From Sulfolobus sp. E5-1-F (GTDB taxonomy: Archaea > Thermoproteota > Thermoprotei_A > Sulfolobales > Sulfolobaceae): a DNA stretch of 64,000 nt. This document shows positions 8,635-15,951 of this stretch, in pieces. The notes beneath the pieces were generated by a model. That model searched no databases. It was not told where the DNA came from and worked only from the letters and a program-made list of their open reading frames with translations. Made by a program: the position numbers and the translations under genes. Location: NCBI RefSeq assembly GCF_009601705.1, contig NZ_CP045687.1, positions 251,527 through 315,526 on the forward strand. Reading direction: 5' to 3'. Numbering within the stretch: position 1 is the first letter of the stretch; every line of letters begins with the position of its first letter.

Positions 8635-8642
8635 TTTATATA
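8635..8642 (+). promoter_or_regulatory. Promoter-like TATA element without an obvious gene
   Basis: AAAAGGTTTATATAGAATT closely resembles the promoter at 4466-4484 (GAAAGATTTATATAGAATT). The predicted start would be near 8665, over 110 bases before the aminopeptidase start at 8779, which has its own TATA-like CACTTTAAGC near 8747-8756. It may make a leadered transcript or a small RNA. Confidence 0.3.
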
Positions 8643-8778
8643 GAATTGAAGACGTTTATTGTCTGTCCTTCAGTATACAATAACGCATTAGGCATAAAGA
8701 TATAGCACAACGTATTCGAAATCTATGAATCAAGTTTTAATAGAAAACACTTTAAGCTTCATTATATCATAAAAACAC

Positions 8779-11135
8779 ATGATAAAGGTTAGTAGGTACG
8801 AGATTTTTCTTGATTTTAACTTTCAAGGTGGAGATTATAAAGGATATGAGAAAATTGAAATAGAAACCAATGAAGATACAGTAACGTTAGATGCCGTGGG
8901 TTTGAAAATAACCAAGGTGAAAGTGAACGGAAAAGAGACAGAATTCTCGCAAGATGAGAATAAGGTGATCATAAAGAGTGGAGCGTTTTCTGGAAATTTA
9001 GAAGTAGAGTTTGATGGAAGGATTACGGAAAAGAAATTAGTTGGTATTTACAAAGCTTCCTATAAAGATGGATACGTTATTAGTACGCAGTTTGAGGCTA
9101 CTCACGCTAGAGACTTTATACCTTGCTTTGATCATCCTGCCATGAAGGCTAAGTTTAAGTTAACTGTTAGAGTTGATAAAGGGCTAAAGGTAATATCCAA
9201 TATGCCAATAGTGAGAGAAAAGGAAGATAATGGGAAAGTAATATACGAATTTGACGAAACTCCTAAAATGTCAACTTATTTGTTATACCTAGGAATAGGG
9301 AACTTTGAGGAAATTAGAGATGAAACCAAAACTCCCACAATTATAGTAGCCACAATACCGGGTAAAGTACAAAAAGGAAGATTCCCCATGGCGATCTCAA
9401 GAAATGTAATAGAGTTTTATGGAAAGTATTTTGAGATTCCTTACCAATTGCCTAAACTACATTTAATAGCAATACCAGAATTCGCATATGGCGCTATGGA
9501 GAATTGGGGTGCTATTACTTTTAGGGAGACTGCTTTGCTGGCTGACGATTCTTCTTCAATTTCTCAAAAGTTCAGGGTTGCTGAGGTTGTTGCTCATGAA
9601 TTGGCTCATCAGTGGTTGGTAATTTGGTAACTTTGAAGTGGTGGGATGATTTATGGCTAAACGAGAGCTTCGCAACATTCATGAGTCATAAGGCTATTTC
9701 ACAATTATTCCCTTCATGGAAATTCTGGGACTATTTCGTTTTAAACCAGACTTCTAAAGCCTTAGAAAAGGACTCTGTATCGACTACACATCCAATAGAG
9801 GCACATGTAAAAGACCCTAATGAAGTAGAACAAATGTTTGACGATATTAGTTATGGTAAGGGGGCTAGTATTTTGAGGATGATCGAGGCTTATGTTGGTG
9901 AGGAGAATTTTAGGAGAGGGGTTGTTAATTACTTAAAGAAGTTCTCGTATTCGAACGCTCAAGGTTCTGATTTATGGAATTCGATTTCTGAAGTTTATGG
10001 TTCCGATATTTCCCCAATAATGGCTGATTGGATAACTAAACCTGGTTATCCAATGGTTAGAGTTAGCGTCTCTGGAAAACACGTGAGCCTGGAGCAAGAG
10101 AGATTTTCATTAACAAGTAATGTCGAGAACCTAATTTATAAGATCCCTCTTACTATGGAGGTTAACGGCAAGGTTGTAACTCATTTATTAGATAAGGAGA
10201 GAGATACTATAGTATTTGAGGAAGATGTAAGGAGCTTAAAGGTTAATGTAAATAGGACTGGGTTTTACAGAGTGTTTTATTATAACAACTCCGATCTAGT
10301 ATTTAATAGTAATTTATCAGAACTTGACAAGTGGGGTATTATAAACGATTATTGGGCTTTCCTATTGGCTGGTAAAATAGGTTTCAAGGAATATGATAAG
10401 GTAATATCTAGATTCTTTAACGATAAGGATTTCTTACCGGTTAATGAGCTTTCTAATGAATTATTTACACTTTACGCAATAAATCCAGATAAATATCAAG
10501 ATATTGCAAAGGAATTTCATAGAATTCAGCTAAAAAACTGGAGAAATTCAAAGGATGAATTAGGAAGATTGACGTACTCAAACATTCTCTATAGACTTGC
10601 CGCAATGGATGATGAGTTCTCTTTAGGCCTTTCAGAGCTATTCAGATTTTACGATTCTCTAGATTCTGATACTAAACAAGGAGTGGCTGTAGCATATGCT
10701 ATAACCTATGAAGATAATTCCGTTGACGAGTTGTTAGAGAGGTTTAGGAAGGAAACCTTTGATGAGGAGAAGCTTAGATATTTAACCGCAATGTTACTTT
10801 TCAAGAAGCCTTACCTTGTGGGAAACACCTTAAGTTTAATACTAAGTGGTGAGATTAAGAAGCAAGATATTCCTTTAACTTTAAGCACAGCTGCTTACAA
10901 TCCTTACGCTAAGAGCGCAGTACGAAGCTGGATTAAGATGCATATTAACTTCATGAGAGAGGCCTATAAGGGTACTGGAATACTTGGGAGAAGACTTGCT
11001 GAGGTTATTCCATTGATAGGAATAGGGGCGGAAAAAGAAATTGAGCAGTTCTTTAGCAATCTTAATATGCCAGAAGCGGAGAGGGGAATAAGGACAGGAT
11101 TAGAGCTACTTAAAGCGTATTCGAGGTTAAAGTAA
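8779..11135 (+). pseudogene. M1-family aminopeptidase (tricorn-interacting-factor type), frameshifted in the active site
   Basis: Two frames together encode a zinc aminopeptidase of about 785 residues, the size of Sulfolobus Ape2/tricorn-interacting factor F2/F3 homologues. The first frame (8779-9630) holds the N-terminal beta domain, the exopeptidase motif GAMEN ([15 protein letters not shown]) and the zinc motif HELAH at residues 273-277. It then ends because the expected TGG TTT GGT reads TGGTTGGT at 9613-9620, one T short. The other frame (from about 9612 to 11135) continues with [21 protein letters not shown], which supplies the third zinc ligand (the Glu in NE). No single product therefore contains a complete zinc site unless ribosomes shift by -1. 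The gene would digest peptides released by the proteasome or tricorn. It may be a real mutation or a sequencing error. Confidence 0.85.
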
Positions 11136-11184
11136 TAAAGGTTTTTTAACATCTACCTTTTAACTTTTAACAGAAGTAGACGAT

Positions 11185-11535
11185 ATGGATAAGTATAAAC
11201 TAGCTCTATTAGGCGAAGCTGGTGCAGCTGGATTAGATAGGGGATTTTCAATCAGATATAAGATATTTTGTGAGTCCTACTCAAATGAGGTATCCCACTG
11301 GAAGTATTTTCAGAAATATAGGAGATCATTCCTAGAGAAACCAGTATATTATGCTTTTTCAGTCTTAGGTTTTATAATCTCGTTATTTGGGATAAAGGCT
11401 GTTAAAAAGGTTAATGAGATTGTGGAAAGAAACGCTATTGAGTTTTACAAGAATAACTTTAATCAGAATGACGAGGATATAAAGAGAATTTTGGAGGATG
11501 AGGAAAAACACTTCGTAATGTCGACTGATACTTAA
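11185..11535 (+). CDS. Small conserved protein, possibly ferritin-like helical
   Basis: The 116-residue product is mainly helical. It has one hydrophobic segment (about residues 54-70, YYAFSVLGFIISLFGIKAV) and a C-terminal helix with ILEDEEKH, an E-x-x-H spacing seen in ferritin-like and COQ7-like diiron proteins. A second metal-binding half is not obvious, since EVSHWKYF near residue 36 is the only other candidate. I do not recognise the family. The gene starts 50 bases after the aminopeptidase and ends 30 bases before the endonuclease IV-like gene, which has its own TATA-like box. Confidence 0.5.
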   Translation: MDKYKLALLGEAGAAGLDRGFSIRYKIFCESYSNEVSHWKYFQKYRRSFLEKPVYYAFSVLGFIISLFGIKAVKKVNEIVERNAIEFYKNNFNQNDEDIKRILEDEEKHFVMSTDT

Positions 11536-11564
11536 ATAAGCTTTTGTATAAGAAGTTTAAATTG

Positions 11565-12395
11565 ATGGCAAAAATATATTTAGGTCCAGCTGGGGTTCCT
11601 CATTCAGCTAAAAAGAAGAATACAATTGAGGGTATAAGGACTGTTAAGGAGTTAGGTTTAAACGCAATGGAAGTTGAGTTCGTTCAAGGCGTGAGAATGA
11701 GTAGGGAAACTGCAGAGGAAACTGGGCAGGTTGCGAAGGAATTGGGAGTTAGGTTATCAGTTCACGCTCCTTATTTCATCAATTTATGTTCAGAAGAAAA
11801 GGAAAAAATTGAGTCTTCGAAGCAGAGAATTTTAGATACTGCAGATAGGGCTGAGTTGATGGGGGCTGACGCTATAGCTATTCATATTGCATTTTATGGA
11901 AAGATGACTCCTGAGGAATGCTATCAGAAAGTTAAAGAAGGATTAGGAGAGGTAATAGATAAGGCTAGAGAAATGGGAATAAAGAACGTTAAGTTTGGTG
12001 TTGAAACTATGGCTAAGGAAACTGCCTTTGGTACTTTAGATGAGGTTATTTCGATATCTAAGGAACTAAAGGGTGTGATACCTTACATAGATTGGGCTCA
12101 TACTTTTGCTAGACAAGGTGGAGAAATAGATTATGGGAAGATCATAGATAGGTTAGTTAAGGAATTGAGTTTAACCCACATAAATTCCCACTTCGAATCA
12201 CTGGTTTCCAGAAAAGGAAAATATGTAGATGAGCATATCCCTATAGATGCTAACGCTCCGCCGTTTGAACCATTAGCAAAGGAGTTGCTTAAAAGGGACA
12301 TTTCAATAACATTAATATGTGAAAGTCCGGAATTAGAAAGAGATGCGTTAAAAATGAAGGAGGTATTGGAGAGACTTGGATACAGACTCGACTGA
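11565..12395 (+). CDS. Endonuclease IV family TIM-barrel protein (AP endonuclease / sugar isomerase-like)
   Basis: The protein (about 276 residues from this ATG) is an AP-endonuclease-2 type TIM barrel. Visible metal-site elements are VHAPYFINL near residue 73, the HI in AIHIAFYG, GVETM, the DWAHTFAR segment, HINSHFES and a C-terminal CESPELERDALKM. Bacterial Nfo cuts DNA 5' to abasic sites with three zinc ions, and archaeal members of this length do the same or act as isomerases. An upstream in-frame TTG at 11544 exists, but TTAAATAAG at 11533-11541 is at the right distance for a leaderless mRNA starting at the ATG used here. The phosphatase gene overlaps the last 20 bases. Confidence 0.78.
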   Translation: MAKIYLGPAGVPHSAKKKNTIEGIRTVKELGLNAMEVEFVQGVRMSRETAEETGQVAKELGVRLSVHAPYFINLCSEEKEKIESSKQRILDTADRAELMGADAIAIHIAFYGKMTPEECYQKVKEGLGEVIDKAREMGIKNVKFGVETMAKETAFGTLDEVISISKELKGVIPYIDWAHTFARQGGEIDYGKIIDRLVKELSLTHINSHFESLVSRKGKYVDEHIPIDANAPPFEPLAKELLKRDISITLICESPELERDALKMKEVLERLGYRLD

Positions 12396-13077
12396 AATAT
12401 TAATAGCTTCAGATTACGATAGAACACTAGCCAATGAAGAGAATAATTTTGTAATATCACCAATTGTTGCACAAAAGATAAATGAATTTTCAAAAAAATA
12501 TAAGTTTGTTGTAGTGACTGGTAGAGAAAAGAAATTTATAGAGAAATTAGCTCTTGGTTTAAGACCTACTGCGTGGATATTGGAGAATGGTTCCCTAATA
12601 CTTTTCAATAATAAGGAGTTTATACTTTGTGAAAAGAGTTGGTTTGAAAGAGATAGGAAGAAGATAATTGAAATATTAGATAGTCTCAAGATTAGGTATT
12701 CTATAGGTAGGGTTATAATATATGTTGATGGTTATGGATCTAAATTAGATATGCTGAGTGAAATAGAAAAGTATGGAAGAATAGAAGTGAACAGAAACGA
12801 CGCTATGATTTTACCTAAAGGTGTGGACAAGGGTACAGGAGTTTTAAAGTTTAAGGAATTAATTGGGTTTAAGGGAAAGATAATAGCCTTAGGAGATAGT
12901 GAAAACGATTATGCGTTATTTAGAGTTGCAGACATTAAAGTAGCAGTTGCAAATGCAATACCTAAAATAAAGGAAATTGCTGATATAGTAACTAAAAATC
13001 CTAATGGTTTAGGAGTATTGGAGATTTTAGATAAGATATTATCTGAGAATTTTAGAAAAGAAATAGATATCTACTAA
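12376..13077 (+). CDS. HAD phosphatase, archaeal phosphoglycolate phosphatase type
   Basis: The 233-residue protein carries all HAD motifs: DYDRT (Asp13/Asp15) as nucleophile and acid, VTGRE as motif II, KGVDKGTGVL with the motif III lysine, and GDSENDYALF as motif IV. The inserted cap is of the C2B type. This set and the length fit the archaeal phosphoglycolate phosphatase / sucrose-phosphatase-like group, which clears 2-phosphoglycolate or related small phosphates in the cytoplasm. It starts with TTG inside the end of the endonuclease IV-like gene, so the two are probably translated from one mRNA. An abasic-site nuclease beside a phosphoglycolate phosphatase is notable, since 2-phosphoglycolate arises from oxidatively broken DNA ends. 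Confidence 0.78.
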   Translation: MDTDSTEILIASDYDRTLANEENNFVISPIVAQKINEFSKKYKFVVVTGREKKFIEKLALGLRPTAWILENGSLILFNNKEFILCEKSWFERDRKKIIEILDSLKIRYSIGRVIIYVDGYGSKLDMLSEIEKYGRIEVNRNDAMILPKGVDKGTGVLKFKELIGFKGKIIALGDSENDYALFRVADIKVAVANAIPKIKEIADIVTKNPNGLGVLEILDKILSENFRKEIDIY

Positions 13078-13653
13078 GAACTCGTGAACTCTTTTAACAT
13101 GCCAAGGATAATACGGTTTTAATCTATATTTCTCAGATAATATTTCAGCAGAAAATCCGTACTCTTTAGCAGTATTGAGGATAATTTCCCTTGATTTTTC
13201 ATTAGACTTATGTATAGAGTAGACTACATCAGCAATGTTAAATGCTGTTCGCAAAAACTTAATATCAATTCCTTTATTAACTACTCCGAATGGCGGATTT
13301 TGAATTACAGTATTGAATCTACCATAAAACTGAGTTACATCAGCGTTTAATAATTCTATATCTAGGTTTAATTCCCTTTTTGTACTTCTTGTGATCTCTA
13401 ATGATTCCAGATCAATCTCCACACAAGTGCAATACGCACCTAAAAGTGAAGCCGCATAGCAGAAAACGCCAGTTCCACAACCTAAATCAGCAACCTTCTT
13501 ATTGCTTATATGCCCAGATATATATGCGTGCCAAACTATTTGAGCTACTATTGGTGAAGGTGTCACGTACTGTTCTAGTTCGTATTTAGGATTTGGATGC
13601 GGTCTTGAATACTTTTCTAGGAATTTTTCAATTTCCCTTTTACTAATTCTAAT
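13039..13653 (-). CDS. METTL5-like N6-adenine methyltransferase
   Basis: The product has a class I SAM-binding domain (VADLGCGTGVFCYAASLLGA) and the NPPFG motif of enzymes that methylate an exocyclic amino group of adenine. It ends with the HVKRVHEFLVDIYFF strand of the METTL5 group, which methylates small-subunit rRNA. A GTG at 13566 would begin right at the conserved LEQYVTPSP segment and lose the N-terminal helix. The same frame remains open back to an ATT at 13653 reading (M)RISKREIEKFLEKYSRPH, which matches family N-termini, so the true start is probably this ATT or is otherwise unusual. It overlaps the HAD gene before it by 37 bp and the convergent phosphatase gene by 39 bp. Confidence 0.75.
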   Translation of the reverse strand: MRISKREIEKFLEKYSRPHPNPKYELEQYVTPSPIVAQIVWHAYISGHISNKKVADLGCGTGVFCYAASLLGAYCTCVEIDLESLEITRSTKRELNLDIELLNADVTQFYGRFNTVIQNPPFGVVNKGIDIKFLRTAFNIADVVYSIHKSNEKSREIILNTAKEYGFSAEILSEKYRLKPYYPWHVKRVHEFLVDIYFFSKILR

Positions 13654-14285
13654 GCTTCCAATAAATTGGTCACCTTATTTTCCTTTATTTCGGGGTAGAA
13701 CCCCAATCTATCCAAAAGTATTGCCTCAAGACCAGCTCTTTTCGCACCAACTACATCTATTTCATAAATGTCACCTATATGAATTCCGTTACTTTTGGCT
13801 ATTTCCATGGCATAGGAAAAGATCTTTGGATGAGGTTTCATAACGTTCAAATCACAAGAGGCCACTATACCATCAAAGTACTTCTTAATCCCCAGATCTT
13901 CTACTATTTTATAAATACTCCTAGTTGCATTACTTACTAAGACCAGTTTGAATCCTAGTTTTTTAGCTTCTTCTAGAAACGTAATTGAATCGTCATAGAG
14001 CTCATATTCCCCAGATAATAGATTTTTTTTATTTAATCTGGCTATTAATTCTTGATCTGGATATATATTAAGTTCATAAAATAGTTCCCTAAAATCAAAA
14101 GCTGAAAGACCTCCATATTCTGGACTAGGATAGTGATGTTTTCCTAGAATCTTCGCAACTGCCTTAAAAACCCTCTTTTCGTCAACATTATAGCCCATTT
14201 CTTGAAGAGCATAAGCAATATTCTCGTGATATCTTGGTTTAAAGTGCACTAGCGTTTCTCCTAAGTCTACGAATATTGCCTTCAT
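13617..14285 (-). CDS. HAD-superfamily hydrolase (C1 cap)
   Basis: The 222-residue protein has the HAD motifs VDLGETL (the nucleophile Asp is present, but the usual second Asp is replaced by Gly), SNAT as motif II, KPHPKIF with the motif III lysine, and a motif IV region GDIYEIDVVGAKRAG. The C1-type helical cap lies between residues 16 and 95. Lack of the general acid Asp is seen in some HAD members with phosphonatase-like or other chemistry, so the activity is uncertain. It is the second gene of a minus-strand run: HTH/zinc-ribbon regulator, this gene 11 bases later, then the overlapping METTL5-like gene. Confidence 0.7.
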   Translation of the reverse strand: MKAIFVDLGETLVHFKPRYHENIAYALQEMGYNVDEKRVFKAVAKILGKHHYPSPEYGGLSAFDFRELFYELNIYPDQELIARLNKKNLLSGEYELYDDSITFLEEAKKLGFKLVLVSNATRSIYKIVEDLGIKKYFDGIVASCDLNVMKPHPKIFSYAMEIAKSNGIHIGDIYEIDVVGAKRAGLEAILLDRLGFYPEIKENKVTNLLEALELVKGKLKNS

Positions 14286-14296
14286 ATATACTCGCT

Positions 14297-14602
14297 TTAC
14301 TTGTTCCTAATTAAAAATTTTGGCATTTCAATTTTCTCAGACTTGCAAATTGGGCATCTGCTAGGCCTTTTAATTTTCTCAGAATTAAATATGTAACCAC
14401 AGCTCTTGCACCTAGCCGGTATCATTATGAGTATATAACCTTTCCTTTTACTTGACCTTGCTAGATGCTCTAGATGATCGTAAATCTCTTTTTCCTTCCT
14501 AATATCTAATCTTCTCATTATCTCCTTAGCAGTTAACGGTTCATCTGAATAAGATAGCAAGAGGAATATTTTTTCTCTAGTTGTTAAGAAGTCTGTATTC
14601 AA
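14297..14602 (-). CDS. Winged-helix and zinc-ribbon transcription regulator
   Basis: The 101-residue protein joins a winged-helix domain (TTREKIFLLLSYSDEPLTAKEIMRRLDI) to a C-terminal zinc ribbon, CKSCGYIF then RPSRCPICKSEKI, with four Cys in two CxxC knuckles. This fusion is known in archaea as a predicted regulator family (COG3357). It starts with TTG and overlaps by 26 bp the end of the broken RmlD-like gene upstream, so it was probably the next gene of that operon. Its targets cannot be read from the sequence. Confidence 0.72.
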   Translation of the reverse strand: MNTDFLTTREKIFLLLSYSDEPLTAKEIMRRLDIRKEKEIYDHLEHLARSSKRKGYILIMIPARCKSCGYIFNSEKIKRPSRCPICKSEKIEMPKFLIRNK

Positions 14603-14781
14603 TTAAGCTCAATATACTCTCTTTTGCATCAATTTTAATATTATATGCTCTTAAAAGCCAATCATCTAGTGAAAAATCTCTCTGTCGATTATCAATTTCA
14701 ATAACTTGATTTCCAAAGATATCCGAAAGATAACTACATATGTCAAAAAGAGATACTCTATTACTCCCTACGTTTATTACT

Positions 14782-14935
14782 CCTTATATAGGTTAATTAG
14801 CTGGGGAGAGTAATACTTTCCTCAGCTGGGGAAATATGGTCGATTTTACTCCTGAAGCCAAGTCTTCGGGCAAGGGCGTGACAAGCCCCTACCATCGGAC
14901 TGAACATTGTGAAAACATTCACGAATATAGGAGTG
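14782..14935 (+). ncRNA. Candidate bridge RNA region in the IS110 left end
   Basis: Four hairpins follow one another: 14805-14821 (GGAGAG/CTTTCC, loop TAATA), 14851-14870 (CCTGAAG/CTTCGGG), 14874-14888 (GGGC/GCCC) and 14909-14922 (GTGAA/TTCAC). A TATA-like CTTATATAG at 14783-14791 would start transcription near 14813. IS110-group elements are known to encode a structured bridge RNA in the end upstream of the transposase gene, which pairs with target and donor DNA. The first 34 codons of the transposase frame fall in this region, so they may be non-coding. The RNA itself is an inference. Confidence 0.4.
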
Positions 14936-15909
14936 ATAATAAGGTAGGGGTAATTGGAATAGACGTATCAAAAGAACACTTGATAACAAGTAAGGGGAGG
15001 GTGAGAAAATTCACGAACAACGAGGAAGGTTACGAGAAAATACTAAGCATGAAACCAAACATCATCATAATAGAACCAACTGGAGTATACTCAACAAGAC
15101 CTTCTCAATACTTCAAGGAGAGAGGAGTAAAGGTATTACAAGTAAGCCCAAACTTGTTGTGGAAGCAAAAGGACGTAAGGGGGAAGAAAACAGATTTTTA
15201 CGACGCCGAGAAACTTGAAAACATGGTTAATAATGCTAGAGAATACACCCACAACCCATTGAAGGAGCTAGTCTCACTCTACCTCTTCATGAAAGATATA
15301 CAGATAAAACAAGAGAACAGATTGAAGAGAACACTCTTCCTCGTTACAGACGATGAGAAGATAAGTGAGGAGAGGTTGGAGAAGTTCTCAAAGGGTGACT
15401 TCTCAGACGTAAAGCTGTACCAACTAGAATACACTAACACGGTACTGCGAGAGATCCAAGTATTAGCTAAAACATTACTTCAAACTAGAGAAGAGTTAGA
15501 AAGGGTGAGGGGAATGATCGAGGAACAAGTGCCTGAAGACCACGTTCTACTCACAATTCCAGGGGTAGGGAGACTAGCAGCTGGGATAATAATTGGGGTT
15601 GTGGGGGATATTAAGCGTTTTCCAAGTCCAGAGTCCTTCGTAGCATATTGTGGTCTTGATCCAGTGGTGGAGAGGAGTGGTAGGGTTGAGATCAGAAAGG
15701 GGATTTCTAAGAGGGGTAATAAGTACTTGCGTAGCTTGTTCTACTTCCTTGCCTTGACTCAGTACTCTCGTAATCCAACGCTTCTCAAGTTTCACGAGTC
15801 GCATAAGGATAGGCTTAAGGGTAGGAAGTTGTATACTGCTTTGGCTAGGAAGTTGGCTAGGATAGTGTGGAGTGTTTGGTATAATAATAAGCCTTATGAG
15901 GTGAAGTGA
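14836..15909 (+). CDS. IS110-family transposase
   Basis: The protein (up to 357 residues) has an N-terminal RuvC-like DEDD domain starting VGVIGIDVSKEHL, with the Glu in IIIEPTGVYST and acidic residues in KKTDFYDAEKL. The C-terminal Transposase_20 domain reads LLTIPGVGRLAAGIIIG, SPESFVAYCGL and the serine region RKGISKRGNKYLRSLFY. The pair of domains is diagnostic for IS110 recombinases. The ATG at 14836 adds about 34 residues before the RuvC domain. An in-frame GTG at 14878 is an alternative start, and the leading part may be RNA rather than protein. The gene looks complete. Confidence 0.9.
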   Translation: MVDFTPEAKSSGKGVTSPYHRTEHCENIHEYRSDNKVGVIGIDVSKEHLITSKGRVRKFTNNEEGYEKILSMKPNIIIIEPTGVYSTRPSQYFKERGVKVLQVSPNLLWKQKDVRGKKTDFYDAEKLENMVNNAREYTHNPLKELVSLYLFMKDIQIKQENRLKRTLFLVTDDEKISEERLEKFSKGDFSDVKLYQLEYTNTVLREIQVLAKTLLQTREELERVRGMIEEQVPEDHVLLTIPGVGRLAAGIIIGVVGDIKRFPSPESFVAYCGLDPVVERSGRVEIRKGISKRGNKYLRSLFYFLALTQYSRNPTLLKFHESHKDRLKGRKLYTALARKLARIVWSVWYNNKPYEVK

Positions 15910-15923
15910 TCCTCCCCTAATCA

Positions 15924-15951
15924 CCACGCGGATTGAAAGAAGTCCGCGTGG
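15924..15951 (+). repeat. Perfect 9-bp hairpin in the IS110 right end
   Basis: CCACGCGGA (15924-15932) pairs with TCCGCGTGG (15943-15951) around a 10-base loop. It is GC-rich in an AT-rich genome, 14 bases after the transposase stop. It may terminate or stabilise the transposase mRNA, or mark the right end for the recombinase. Confidence 0.65.

Noticed and set aside
13401-13589. Plus-strand frame inside the METTL5-like gene
   Set aside because: Shadow of the minus-strand gene, whose methyltransferase motifs are clear.
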